64,000 nucleotides of DNA from Sulfuricella sp. (GTDB lineage: Bacteria > Pseudomonadota > Gammaproteobacteria > Burkholderiales > Sulfuricellaceae), in assembly GCA_041651995.1 (NCBI GenBank), contig JBAZID010000005.1:111198-175197 (forward strand). The letters are read 5' to 3'. Numbering within the stretch: position 1 is the first letter of the stretch; each line of letters starts with the position of its first letter. The position numbers were made by a program, and so were the translations under genes. This document shows, one piece after another, positions 52,823-61,136 of this stretch. Below the pieces are notes generated by a model. It was not told the origin of the DNA, ran no database searches, and saw nothing but the letters and a program-made list of their open reading frames with translations.

Positions 52823-53734
52823 ATGGGCGCGCTGAACTACAAGCATCTTCACTATTTCTGGGCAGTAGCCAAGGCTGGCGGAGTGACCCGTGCCAGCGAG
52901 CGGCTGCATCTGACGCCGCAGACCATCAGCGGGCAATTGAGCCTGTTCGAGGAAGTGCTGGGGGAAAAGCTGTTCAAGCGCGTAGGCCGCAGTTTCGAGC
53001 TGACCGAGACGGGACGGATGGTGTTGAGTTACGCCGATGAAATTTTTTCGCTCGGGCAGGAGCTCGAAGAAGTTTTGCACCACCGCCCCACTGGGCGCCC
53101 GCTGCAATTCAGTGTTGGCATCACCGACTCGGTGCCCAAGGCGCTCGCCTACCTGTTATTGGAACCGGCAATGCAGGAAGCTCAACCACCGCGGATTGTT
53201 TGCCGCGAAGGGAAAGTGGCCGACCTGCTGACCGAACTGGCGGTGCACCGGCTCGACCTGGTGATTGCCGACAGCCCCATGCCGCGCAGCATCGATGTGC
53301 GGGGATTCAGCCACCTGCTCGGCGAATGCGGGCTCACCTTCTTTGCCACAAAGGAGTTGGCGCAACGGCACACGGGGCCATTTCCGCACTGCCTGGACGG
53401 TGCGCCATTGCTCCTGCCGGGCGAAGATGTCGCGGTACGGTCCAGGCTGATACGCTGGCTCGGCGACAAGCGGATTCGCCCACGCATTACCGGGGAATTC
53501 GACGATAGCGCCCTGATGAAAGCCTTCGGGCAGGCCGGAGCAGGCATTTTCACCGCCCCTTCGGCCATTGCGGAACAGGTGAAACGTCAGTACGAGGTGG
53601 TCAGCATCGGCGCCACTGAAGAAGTGATCGAGCAGTTCTATGCCATCTCGGTGGAACGCAAGCTCACTCACCCTGCCGTGGTCGCCATCAGCCGGGCAGC
53701 ACGCCAGGAACTGTTCATCAAACGCACCCCCTGA
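52823..53734 (+). CDS. nhaR: LysR family transcriptional regulator NhaR
   Basis: A 303-residue regulator. LNYKHLHYFWAVAKAGGVTRASERLHLTPQTISGQLSLFE is the NhaR-type helix-turn-helix, with the unusual TPQTISGQ recognition helix. The effector domain includes RLDLVIADSPMPRSIDVRGF and RSRLIRWL. NhaR activates Na+/H+ antiporter and stress genes and senses sodium. No nhaA lies in the window. The neighbouring htpX and M48 genes suggest an envelope-stress setting. Confidence 0.92.
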   Translation: MGALNYKHLHYFWAVAKAGGVTRASERLHLTPQTISGQLSLFEEVLGEKLFKRVGRSFELTETGRMVLSYADEIFSLGQELEEVLHHRPTGRPLQFSVGITDSVPKALAYLLLEPAMQEAQPPRIVCREGKVADLLTELAVHRLDLVIADSPMPRSIDVRGFSHLLGECGLTFFATKELAQRHTGPFPHCLDGAPLLLPGEDVAVRSRLIRWLGDKRIRPRITGEFDDSALMKAFGQAGAGIFTAPSAIAEQVKRQYEVVSIGATEEVIEQFYAISVERKLTHPAVVAISRAARQELFIKRTP

Positions 53735-53758
53735 ATCGCGGCTACCGCGCCAATCAGG

Positions 53759-54574
53759 TCAAAAGGAGTAGGTTTGCTGCTTCTTGCCCTTGGCTTCGCG
53801 GTACAGCGGCTCCATCCGTGGCGTCAGGCGCGACAGCTCGGCGATGCGGGTTTCGTGCGAAGGATGGGTGCTGAGCCACTCGGGCGAGCCATTGCCTTGC
53901 CGGGCCATTTTTTGCCACAGGCTAATGGCTGCCGCGGGGTTGTAGCCAGCTCTCGCGGCCAACTCGATACCAATCTGGTCGGCTTCGCTTTCCGCTGTCC
54001 TGCTGTTGGGCATCTGGATCACATACAGTGCCAGCGCATGCGCCATCTGCGTCTGGCCTGCAGATGCCTGGGCACCGGTAGCAAGCAGCTGCACACCCAG
54101 GTCGGAAGCCATGGCCATGGACATTTTTTCGCGCGTATGGTCGGACAGGGCGTGGGCAATTTCATGCGCCATCACCTGCGCCAGTTCATCGTCGCTCGGG
54201 TTCATCTTGTCGAAGAAACCGCTGTAGATCGCCATCTTGCCGCCCGCCATGCAGAACGCATTGACCTCCGGGCTGTCGATGACATTGACTTCCCACTTCC
54301 AGCGGGCCGCATCGCTGCGCCAGGCAAAGGAATGAGGAATCAGGCGGCCGGTAATGGCGCGGATGCGCGCGACTTTTGCCGCATCGCGATTGATTTTCGC
54401 CTGCTGCTGCAAGCTGGCCGTCATGGCCGAATAGGCCTGATAGGAAGAGGCCACCGCTTCCTGCCCCGAAACCAGCATCAGCTGGGAACGGCCGGTAATC
54501 GGATTGGTGGCACAGCCCGCCAGCGCCGCCAGCGCCAGCGCAACACCGAGTAAGTATTTAACGTTTATTGGCAT
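53759..54574 (-). CDS. M48 family metalloprotease lipoprotein (LoiP-like)
   Basis: A 271-residue lipoprotein (LALAALAGC lipobox). GGKMAIYSGFF and ELAQVMAHEIAHALSDHTREKMS hold the HExxH zinc site; ESEADQIGIELAARAGYNP has the third ligand and LSTHPSHETRIAEL ends the domain. LoiP and YcaL relatives are outer-membrane or periplasmic quality-control proteases. It is convergent with nhaR and follows vapC by 14 bases on the same strand. Confidence 0.9.
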   Translation of the reverse strand: MPINVKYLLGVALALAALAGCATNPITGRSQLMLVSGQEAVASSYQAYSAMTASLQQQAKINRDAAKVARIRAITGRLIPHSFAWRSDAARWKWEVNVIDSPEVNAFCMAGGKMAIYSGFFDKMNPSDDELAQVMAHEIAHALSDHTREKMSMAMASDLGVQLLATGAQASAGQTQMAHALALYVIQMPNSRTAESEADQIGIELAARAGYNPAAAISLWQKMARQGNGSPEWLSTHPSHETRIAELSRLTPRMEPLYREAKGKKQQTYSF

Positions 54575-54588
54575 AGGAATCACACCCT

Positions 54589-54999
54589 TCAAGACACTCC
54601 TGCACACCAATCCTCCACCCGCAAGCCCGGCACCCGGCTGAATTCGCCAATGTTGTGGGTAACCAGCGTAGCATCCAGTGACAGTGCATGAGCTGCAATG
54701 AGGGTATCGAGAGCGCCGATGGGACGGCCCTGGCGCTCCAGTTCGGCACGCAGGGGGCCATAGGCACGCGCAGCAGCCTGGTCGAAAGCCGCGATTTCCA
54801 GAACTTCGCCAATGGCGCTGATCGCCTCCATTGCCTTGGCCGGCTGCTGACTTTTCGCCGCGCCAAACAGCAGTTCAGACAGGGAAATGGAGGATAGGCA
54901 CAGTTCATCCGCCCGCAGTTCGGCGAAACGCGCCGCCACTTCGGGCGGGCGGCGCTTGATAATGTAAATGACAATATTGGTGTCGAGGAGGTAACGCAT
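54589..54999 (-). CDS. vapC: VapC family PIN-domain toxin
   Basis: A 136-residue PIN ribonuclease. MRYLLDTNIVIYIIKRRP has the first acidic residue, SSISLSELLFGAAKS the second, and GALDTLIAAHAL with LVTHNIGEF the remaining ones, so the active site looks complete. VapC toxins typically cleave initiator tRNA or rRNA. Its ATG shares one base with the vapB stop (TGATG). Confidence 0.93.
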   Translation of the reverse strand: MRYLLDTNIVIYIIKRRPPEVAARFAELRADELCLSSISLSELLFGAAKSQQPAKAMEAISAIGEVLEIAAFDQAAARAYGPLRAELERQGRPIGALDTLIAAHALSLDATLVTHNIGEFSRVPGLRVEDWCAGVS

Positions 55000-55232
55000 C
55001 AGAGCATTTCCCGCGCTTCGGCAGGAGCATCGGCAATATCGTCGGGAAAATCATCGGGCAACTCTATACGCGCCAGCGCCTCAAATATTTCCTTGCCGCT
55101 GCGACGGGGCTTGCGCAGCACAATTTCTTCACCGCGACGGAATATCTCCACTTCCGTCACGTCGAAATTAAAGTCCTTGGGCAAGCGCACGGCTTGAGAA
55201 TTTCCGCTTTTAAACACCTTGGTATGCAACAT
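54999..55232 (-). CDS. vapB: VapB family antitoxin
   Basis: A 77-residue AbrB/SpoVT-type protein: HTKVFKSGNSQAVRLPKDFNF is the DNA-binding swapped-hairpin motif; the acidic tail would bind VapC. AAAGGAGGTG gives a strong ribosome binding site, consistent with more antitoxin than toxin. It should repress its own promoter just upstream. Confidence 0.93.
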   Translation of the reverse strand: MLHTKVFKSGNSQAVRLPKDFNFDVTEVEIFRRGEEIVLRKPRRSGKEIFEALARIELPDDFPDDIADAPAEAREML

Positions 55233-55252
55233 GGCGCACCTCCTTTATGTAT

Positions 55253-55287
55253 TCACACAAGTATATACCGCGTTGCCACGCAAGCAA
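55253..55287 (-). promoter_or_regulatory. vapBC promoter
   Basis: On the minus strand, TTGCTT (55287-55282), a 16-base spacer and TATACT (55265-55260) form a good sigma-70 promoter about 28 bases before the vapB ATG. GTAT and ATAC units on either side of the -10 box could be the VapB operator. Confidence 0.6.
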
Positions 55288-55406
55288 ATTTGTTTGGAAT
55301 CAAGCAAAGTAAGATCGGGCGCTGAAAAACGTAGCAAGAAGGCATGTCTGGAGAACCGCAGCCCAACACCAGGTTTTTTATCCAGCGCTTTTGGCGGGCT
55401 GTCACA

Positions 55407-56609
55407 TCAGCTGTAGCTCAGCCCCATCGCCTCGCGCACATCGCGCATGGTCTCATTCGCCAGCTTGCGGGCTTTCTCGCAGCCGTCGGCGATGATGTTG
55501 CGCACCAGGGTCGGGTCTTCCTCGTACATGCGGGCGCGCTCGCGCATCGGCTCCTGCTCTTTCAGCACCGCCTCGATCACCGGCTGCTTGCACTCGATGC
55601 AACCAATGCCGGCGCTCTTGCAGCCCTGCTGCACCCATTCGCGCGTGGCACCGTTCGAATAGACCAGGTGAAACGACCATACCGGACATTTTTCCGGATC
55701 GCCCGGATCGGTGCGGCGCACCCGTGCCGGGTCGGTGGGCATGGTGCGGATTTTCTTGTTCACGCTCTCCGCATCCTCGCGCAGGGTGATGGTGTTGTTG
55801 TAGGACTTGGACATTTTCTGCCCGTCCAGGCCAGGCAGGCGCGAGGCCGCGGTCAGCAGCGCGTCCGGCTCAACCAGGATCATCTTGCCGCCACCTTCGA
55901 GATAGCCGAACAAGCGCTCCTTGTCGCCCATGGACAGGTTCTGCTGTTCGTTGAGCAGGGCCTGCGCCGCCTCCAGCGCCTCGTCGTCGCCCTGCTCCTG
56001 GTAGCGCTTGCGCATCTCTTCATAAAGCCTGGCGCGTTTGCTGCCAAGTTTCTTCACCGCGGCCTCGGCCTTTTCCTCGAAACCGGCCTCGCGGCCATAG
56101 AGGTGGTTGAAGCGGCGCGCGATTTCGCGCGTGAACTCGATATGCGGCACCTGGTCCTCGCCCACCGGCACCTGGTTGGCGCGGTAGATCAGGATATCGG
56201 CGCTTTGCAGCAGGGGGTAGCCGAGGAAGCCGTAGGTGCTCAAGTCCTTTTCCGACAGCTTTTCCTGCTGGTCCTTGTAGGTCGGCACGCGCTCCAGCCA
56301 GCCCAGCGGGGTCATCATCGACAGCAGGAGGTGCAGTTCGGCATGTTCCGGTACGCGCGACTGGATGAACAGGGTGGCATTGGCCGGATCGACTCCTGCG
56401 GCCAGCCAGTCGATCACCATGTCCCAGACGTTGCGCTCGATCACCTCGGGGGTGTCGTAATGGGTGGTGAGCGCGTGCCAGTCGGCAACAAAAAACAGGC
56501 ACTCGAATTCATGCTGCAACTCCACCCAGTTTTTCAGCACGCCATGGTAGTGGCCAAGGTGCAGGCCGCCCGTGGGGCGCATGCCGGATAAAACGCGTTC
56601 CTGATACAT
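55407..56609 (-). CDS. trpS: tryptophan-tRNA ligase
   Basis: A 400-residue class I synthetase. GGLHLGHYHGVLKNW is the HIGH region and LDGQKMSKSYNNTI the KMSKS loop. GEDQVPHIEFTREIARRFN is also typical. It is longer than the E. coli type (334), as in one clade of proteobacterial TrpS with an insertion near residues 175-225. A TTG three codons upstream has closer AAGGA spacing and could be the real start. It is second in a run with the site-2 protease and YciO-like genes. Confidence 0.95.
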   Translation of the reverse strand: MYQERVLSGMRPTGGLHLGHYHGVLKNWVELQHEFECLFFVADWHALTTHYDTPEVIERNVWDMVIDWLAAGVDPANATLFIQSRVPEHAELHLLLSMMTPLGWLERVPTYKDQQEKLSEKDLSTYGFLGYPLLQSADILIYRANQVPVGEDQVPHIEFTREIARRFNHLYGREAGFEEKAEAAVKKLGSKRARLYEEMRKRYQEQGDDEALEAAQALLNEQQNLSMGDKERLFGYLEGGGKMILVEPDALLTAASRLPGLDGQKMSKSYNNTITLREDAESVNKKIRTMPTDPARVRRTDPGDPEKCPVWSFHLVYSNGATREWVQQGCKSAGIGCIECKQPVIEAVLKEQEPMRERARMYEEDPTLVRNIIADGCEKARKLANETMRDVREAMGLSYS

Positions 56610-56627
56610 GTTGTTCAAACGTCCTTT

Positions 56628-57275
56628 TTAATGAAGGCCAAATAAAGAAGAGATGAGCGCCATGGTGGCATTGATCATGGGCCACAGAATGACGTTCAGC
56701 GCGCCGGAAAACAACAGCACCACCAGGATGATCATGCCGTAGGGCTCGAGGCGCGAATAGGAATAGGCCAGGGGCGATGGCAGCAGGCTGACGGCAATGC
56801 GCCCGCCATCCAGCGGCAGCAGGGGTAGCAGGTTGAGCACCATGAGCACGGCGTTGATCGTAATGCCGGCCTTGCCCATCAGCGCCATGGGCAGTCCCAG
56901 GCTGTTTTCCGGCATGGACAGCCCGGCCTTCATCACCAGCGCCCAGAACAGCGCCATCACCAGATTAGCCGCGGGGCCGGCAGCGGCGACCCACAGCATG
57001 TCCCGCTTGGGGTTACGCAGATGGCTGAAATTCACCGGCACCGGTTTCGCCCAGCCGAACAGGATACCGCCCAGCGCCAGCGTCACCAGCGGCACCAGCA
57101 CCGTGCCGACAGGGTCGATATGACGCAGCGGGTTCACGCTGATGCGCCCGAGCATGTAGGCCGTGGTATCACCGAAATGCCTGGCGGCGTAACCGTGGGC
57201 AGCCTCGTGCAGGGTAATGGCGAAAATCACCGGCAGCGCGTAAACCGCAATTTGCTGAATCAGGGTAAGTTCCAT
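56628..57275 (-). CDS. site-2 protease family membrane metalloprotease (M50)
   Basis: A 215-residue membrane protein started at MELTLIQQIAVYALPVIF. ITLHEAAHGYAARHFGD holds the HExxH zinc site within a span, and LNLLPLLPLDGGRI is the second conserved motif (NxxPxxxxDGG). It is the minimal site-2-protease core without PDZ or CBS domains. Substrates unknown. It lies 18 bases upstream of trpS on the same strand. Confidence 0.92.
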   Translation of the reverse strand: MELTLIQQIAVYALPVIFAITLHEAAHGYAARHFGDTTAYMLGRISVNPLRHIDPVGTVLVPLVTLALGGILFGWAKPVPVNFSHLRNPKRDMLWVAAAGPAANLVMALFWALVMKAGLSMPENSLGLPMALMGKAGITINAVLMVLNLLPLLPLDGGRIAVSLLPSPLAYSYSRLEPYGMIILVVLLFSGALNVILWPMINATMALISSLFGLH

Positions 57276-57294
57276 TAAAACAAACCTCGCGTAG

Positions 57295-57410
57295 CGAAAC
57301 TTCGCCCCTCTTCTCGCCGGATTGAGCGGCTTTGCCGCCAATCCCGGCGGTGATACCCCTTGCGGGCACTCCCTTTCGGGAGAGAGTTAGGAGAGAGGGG
57401 GACGATCAGG
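57295..57410. repeat. mosaic of palindromic repeats between the M50 and YciO-like genes
   Basis: A hairpin can be formed by CGCCGGATTGAGCGGC and GCCGCCAATCCCGGCG (57315-57349). It is followed by TGCGGGCACTCCCTTTCGGG and AGAGTTAGGAGAGAGGGG, a wording shared with many dispersed proteobacterial repeats. CCCCTCTT near 57305 faces AGAGAGGGGG near 57392, so the whole block is an imperfect inverted repeat. No gene lies within it. Confidence 0.65.
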
Positions 57411-57426
57411 GCAAGCTTCATGATCG

Positions 57427-58056
57427 TCAAGCTTCGAGTCCGAAAGGTTCGAGGCTACCCTTGCCGGCACGAATCAACACCGGCTCGCTGCCGGTCAGGT
57501 CGATCACCGTGGACATCCCGATACAGCAACTGCCGGCATCGAGAATCAGGTCCACCTGTTTTTCCAGCCGGTCGCGGATTTCCTCGCCATCGCTCAGCGG
57601 ATCCTCGTCCCCCGGCAGCATCAGGGTGGAACTCAGCAGCGGCTCTTTCAGTTCATCCAGCAAGGCCAGCGCCACCGGGTGATCCGGCACTCTGAGGCCG
57701 ATGGTGGCGCGCTTCGGGTGCTGCAGGCGGCGCGGCACTTCCTTGGTGGCCAGCAGAATGAAAGTGTAACTGCCCGGCGTATTGGCCTTGAGCAGGCGAT
57801 ATTGCTGGTTGTCCACCCGGGCGTAGTGCGCCAGCTCGGAAAGATCGCGGCACACCAGGGTGAAATGGTGGCGCTCGTCCACGCCGCGGATATCGCGGAT
57901 GCGCTGCATCGCGTCCTTGTCGCCAATCTGGCAGCCCAGGGCGTAGCAGGAATCGGTGGGATACACCACCACGCCGCCGTCCCTGATGATGTCCACCGCC
58001 TGCCGGATCAGGCGCGGCTGGGGATTGTCTGGATGAATGGTAAAAAACTGTGACAA
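57427..58056 (-). CDS. YciO/YrdC/Sua5 family protein
   Basis: A 209-residue protein started at a TTG (58056; AGGAG upstream); the upstream open frame does not match the family. RLIRQAVDIIRDGGVVVYPTDSCYALGC and GPSYTFIL-like PGSYTFILLATKEVPRRL match the Sua5/YrdC nucleotide-binding fold; LDAGSCCIGMSTVIDLTG is the C-terminal block. YrdC makes threonylcarbamoyl-adenylate for tRNA; the role of YciO is less clear. It is second to the PHP gene, with 19 bases between. Confidence 0.9.
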   Translation of the reverse strand: MSQFFTIHPDNPQPRLIRQAVDIIRDGGVVVYPTDSCYALGCQIGDKDAMQRIRDIRGVDERHHFTLVCRDLSELAHYARVDNQQYRLLKANTPGSYTFILLATKEVPRRLQHPKRATIGLRVPDHPVALALLDELKEPLLSSTLMLPGDEDPLSDGEEIRDRLEKQVDLILDAGSCCIGMSTVIDLTGSEPVLIRAGKGSLEPFGLEA

Positions 58057-58075
58057 GTAAAGAATGCTCCTGGTT

Positions 58076-58942
58076 TCAGGCGCTGATGCGCCGTGCCTCA
58101 AATTGTGCCAACTCCGGCCAGCCCTGCCACACCGGCACGCAACCGGACGGCAAGGGAGGCAGCCTGCCCATGTCGAAATAATTATGCGCCGGGCCGTGGT
58201 AATCGGAGCCAGCTGAAGCCTGCAACTCATAAAGCTGCGCGAATTCGGCAAAAATGCGGTACTGGTCAACGGTATGGCTGCCTGACACCACTTCCACCGC
58301 TTCGCCGCCGGCTTCCTTGAAGGTGTTAAACAGCCCGTGCAGGGTGGTTTTACCCATATCGTAACGGCCCGGATGCGCCAGCACCGCCACGCCGCCGCTG
58401 TTCCTGATCCAGCCGATGGCATCGCTCATGTCTGCCCACTGGTGCGACACATGGCCTGGCTTGCCCTTGACCAGAAACTTCTTGAACACCGTTTTCACAT
58501 CCTTGGCATAACCCTGCGCCACCAGAAAACGTGCAAAGTGAGTGCGGCTGATAATGCGCTCCCTGGCATAGGCACGCGAGCCTTCCAGGCTACCGGTGAT
58601 CCCCGCCTTGTCCAGCTCCGCCGCAATCGCCACGGCCCGTGTCAGCCTTCCAGCGCGAATCGACTCCAGCCCCGCCAGCAACCCGGGATGGCTTGGGTCC
58701 ACGCGCAGGCCGACAATGTGAATGGTGCGCTTGTTCCATGTCACGGATATTTCAACCCCGTTGATCAGACTGACGCCCAGCTCCTCGGCCACGATGCGCG
58801 CCTGCGCCAGGCCGCCAACATCGTCATGATCGGTCAGCGCCATGATTTCAACGCCTTTGGATGCAGCGTAAGTCACCAGCTCGGCTGGCGTGTAGGAACC
58901 GTCGGAAATGGTGGAGTGACTGTGCAAGTCAATCTTTGGCAT
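58076..58942 (-). CDS. PHP domain phosphoesterase (YciV/RNase AM type)
   Basis: A 288-residue PHP protein started at MPKIDLHSHSTISDGSYTP. DLHSHSTISDG, LTDHDDVGG, NGVEISV, LAHPGRYD and SAGSDYHGP supply the metal ligands. E. coli YciV is a 5'-3' exonuclease that matures rRNA and degrades pAp. It is divergent from yciB and heads the run PHP, YciO-like, M50, trpS, a gene order widely kept in betaproteobacteria. Confidence 0.92.
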   Translation of the reverse strand: MPKIDLHSHSTISDGSYTPAELVTYAASKGVEIMALTDHDDVGGLAQARIVAEELGVSLINGVEISVTWNKRTIHIVGLRVDPSHPGLLAGLESIRAGRLTRAVAIAAELDKAGITGSLEGSRAYARERIISRTHFARFLVAQGYAKDVKTVFKKFLVKGKPGHVSHQWADMSDAIGWIRNSGGVAVLAHPGRYDMGKTTLHGLFNTFKEAGGEAVEVVSGSHTVDQYRIFAEFAQLYELQASAGSDYHGPAHNYFDMGRLPPLPSGCVPVWQGWPELAQFEARRISA

Positions 58943-59014
58943 GCAGGGGGAACTTGTAAGAAGGACGTTAATCATAGCAAAATGCTCGATCTATTGAAAT
59001 GAAGCCACCCAAAA

Positions 59015-59554
59015 ATGAAATTCCTGTTCGATTTTTTCCCCATCATCCTGTTCTTCGCCGCCTTCAAGCTATATGGCATCTACACCGCCACCGCAGTCGC
59101 CATGGTTGCCACTTTCGGCCAGATTGGCTGGGTCTGGTACAGGCATCGCAAGGTGGAGACCATGCTGTGGGTGAGCCTGGCCATCATCACGCTGTTCGGC
59201 GGCGCGACCCTGTTCCTGCATGACGAGACCTTCATCAAGTGGAAGCCCACCGTGCTGTACTGGCTGTTTGCCGTGACGCTGGCCGCAAGCGCGGGCCTGT
59301 TCCGCAAAAATCTCATACGCACCATGATGGAAAAGCAGTTCTCCGCCCCGGATTTCGTGTGGCGCAACCTGAATCTGAGCTGGATGGGGTTCTTCCTGTT
59401 GATGGGCATGCTCAATCTTTATGTTGCCTTCAACTACTCCACCGATGACTGGGTCAACTTCAAACTCTTTGGCAGCATGGGGCTGATGTTCGCCTTCGTC
59501 ATTCTGCAGGGCCTGATGTTGTCCAAGTATATTGAAGAAGAGAAAGGCTCCTGA
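59015..59554 (+). CDS. yciB: inner membrane septation protein YciB (IspZ)
   Basis: A 179-residue protein with five spans. MKFLFDFFPIILFFAAFKLYG, MLWVSLAIITLFGGATLFLHD and NLSWMGFFLLMGMLNLYVAF are typical. It is needed for proper septation and envelope synthesis. Its TGA overlaps the yciI ATG by one base. Confidence 0.95.
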   Translation: MKFLFDFFPIILFFAAFKLYGIYTATAVAMVATFGQIGWVWYRHRKVETMLWVSLAIITLFGGATLFLHDETFIKWKPTVLYWLFAVTLAASAGLFRKNLIRTMMEKQFSAPDFVWRNLNLSWMGFFLLMGMLNLYVAFNYSTDDWVNFKLFGSMGLMFAFVILQGLMLSKYIEEEKGS

Positions 59555-59850
59555 TGCTCTACGCCATTCAGGGCGAGGATGCGCCGGACAGTCTCGCACA
59601 GCGCCTCGCCACCCGCCCGGCGCATCTGGCGCGCCTCACGGAACTACAGCAGAATGGCCGCCTGCTGCTGGCCGGGCCTTTTCCCGCCATCGACAGCAAT
59701 GATCCAGGACCGGCGGGGTTCACCGGCAGCCTGATCGTGGCGGAGTTTCCCTCGCTGCAGGAAGCACAGTCCTGGGCCGAGGCCGACCCCTATGTGGCCG
59801 CTGGGGTTTATGCCAGGGTCAGTGTCAAACCGTTCAGGAAAGTATTGTGA
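59554..59850 (+). CDS. yciI: YciI family protein
   Basis: A 98-residue ferredoxin-fold protein (MLYAIQGEDAPDSLAQRL, then RPAHLARLTELQQNGRLLLAGP and WAEADPYVAAGVY). YciI proteins may be small hydrolases, with the His/Asp pair present, but the substrate is unknown. It overlaps yciB and bolA by one and four bases. Confidence 0.93.
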   Translation: MLYAIQGEDAPDSLAQRLATRPAHLARLTELQQNGRLLLAGPFPAIDSNDPGPAGFTGSLIVAEFPSLQEAQSWAEADPYVAAGVYARVSVKPFRKVL

Positions 59851-60110
59851 CCACGATAGAAGAAATGCAACAAAGACTTGCCACACTCGCGCCGGAAACG
59901 ATCGAAATCGGCGACGACAGCGCGCTCCACGCCGGACACGCTGGCGCCAGGAGTGGCGGCGGACATTACAATCTCACCATTGTGTCACCCCAGTTTGAGG
60001 GATTGTTAACCATCAAGCGCCATCGCCTGATATATAATGCCCTCGGCAATCTGATGCAAACCAAGATCCATGCCTTGAGCATAAATGCCTATGCACCTGG
60101 AGAGCTTTAA
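59847..60110 (+). CDS. BolA family protein
   Basis: An 87-residue protein beginning at a GTG that overlaps the yciI stop (GTGA). DDSALHAGHAGARSGGGHYNLTIVSPQF and GLLTIKRHRLIYNALGNLM are the BolA fold, with the conserved histidine in KRHR. BolA proteins work with monothiol glutaredoxins in iron-sulfur handling. Position after yciB-yciI is a common betaproteobacterial arrangement. Confidence 0.94.
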   Translation: MTTIEEMQQRLATLAPETIEIGDDSALHAGHAGARSGGGHYNLTIVSPQFEGLLTIKRHRLIYNALGNLMQTKIHALSINAYAPGEL

Positions 60111-60165
60111 GGCCGCTTGACCCTGTGTTTTATTACCCTTGTCCAATCATGTTAAGGAACTGTAA

Positions 60166-61035
60166 ATGATGTCAATCAAATCACGCATTCTGCTGGCCAG
60201 CGCAGCATCACTGCTTACCCTGAGCGCCTGCAACGCCGACGAAAATGCAAAAAACGCCGCTCCTGTTGCAAAGAGTGAGTCTGCCGCCACCGTGAACGGC
60301 TCACCCATCAGCAAAAACCGCGTCGAAATGCTGATCAAGCAGCGCGCGGGCATGGGCCAGCCGGACAACGCCGAGACACGCAAGTCCATCATCGACCAGT
60401 TGGCGATGCAACTGCTGGTTTCCCAGGAAGCACTCAAGAAAGGCCTGGACAAGACCCCTGAAGTCATGGACCAGATCGACCTGACCAGGCAGTCCATCCT
60501 GGCCAATGCCTTCGTGCAGGACTACATCAAGAACAACCCGGTCAGCGACGACATGCTGAAAGCCGAGTATGACAAGATCAAGGCCCAGATGACCGGCAGC
60601 GAATACAAGGCGCGCCATATCCTGGTGGAAAAGGAAGCTGACGCAAAAGACATCATCGCCAAGCTGAAAAAAGACCTCAAGGCTTTCGAAAAACTGGCCA
60701 AGGAAAAATCCAAAGACCCGGGTTCAAAGGCGCAGGGCGGCGATCTTGGCTGGTTTGATGCACGCAGCATGGTGCCGGAGTTTGGCGAGGCAGTGGCCAA
60801 GCTGGAAAAAGGCAAATTTACTGAAGCGCCGGTAAAATCCCAGTTTGGCTATCACGTCATCATGCTGGAAGATTCCCGTCCGCTCCAGGCGCCTCCATTC
60901 GACCAGGTCAAGCCGGGCTTGTCCCAGCAGGTACAGCAGCAGAACCTGAAAAAGCTGGTTGACGACATGAAGGCCAAGGCCAAGATCGAGATCACGGATG
61001 CAGCGGCCCCCGCGGCAGCGGCACCAGCCAAGTAA
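60166..61035 (+). CDS. peptidylprolyl isomerase of the parvulin/PpiC type, lipoprotein
   Basis: A 289-residue lipoprotein (LTLSAC lipobox near residue 21) anchored in the envelope. A SurA-like N-terminal helical domain (residues 40-140) is followed by the parvulin domain (about 147-240; ARHILVEKEADAKDIIAKL, GGDLGWFDARSMVPEFGEAV and FGYHVIMLEDSRP) and an Ala/Lys-rich tail. It likely folds outer-membrane or secreted proteins. It closes the yciB-yciI-bolA run and is followed by a terminator. Confidence 0.93.
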   Translation: MMSIKSRILLASAASLLTLSACNADENAKNAAPVAKSESAATVNGSPISKNRVEMLIKQRAGMGQPDNAETRKSIIDQLAMQLLVSQEALKKGLDKTPEVMDQIDLTRQSILANAFVQDYIKNNPVSDDMLKAEYDKIKAQMTGSEYKARHILVEKEADAKDIIAKLKKDLKAFEKLAKEKSKDPGSKAQGGDLGWFDARSMVPEFGEAVAKLEKGKFTEAPVKSQFGYHVIMLEDSRPLQAPPFDQVKPGLSQQVQQQNLKKLVDDMKAKAKIEITDAAAPAAAAPAK

Positions 61036-61054
61036 GACAGCATTCGGCAATGCA

Positions 61055-61086
61055 ATAAAGGCGGCCTGCGGGCCGCCTTTTTCATT
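61055..61086 (+). terminator. rho-independent terminator after the parvulin gene
   Basis: AAAGGCGGCC and GGCCGCCTTT form a ten-pair stem with a short TGCG loop, followed by TTT, from 61057 to about 61083, 20 bases after the stop codon. Confidence 0.9.
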
Positions 61087-61136
61087 TTGGCTTTAGAAGC
61101 TACAATGTCATATCAATTTTCGCCCCAGACCCCGGC

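Noticed and set aside
54558..54974. Alternative minus-strand frame overlapping vapC
   Set aside because: The PIN-domain motifs lie in the other frame, which is also coupled to vapB.
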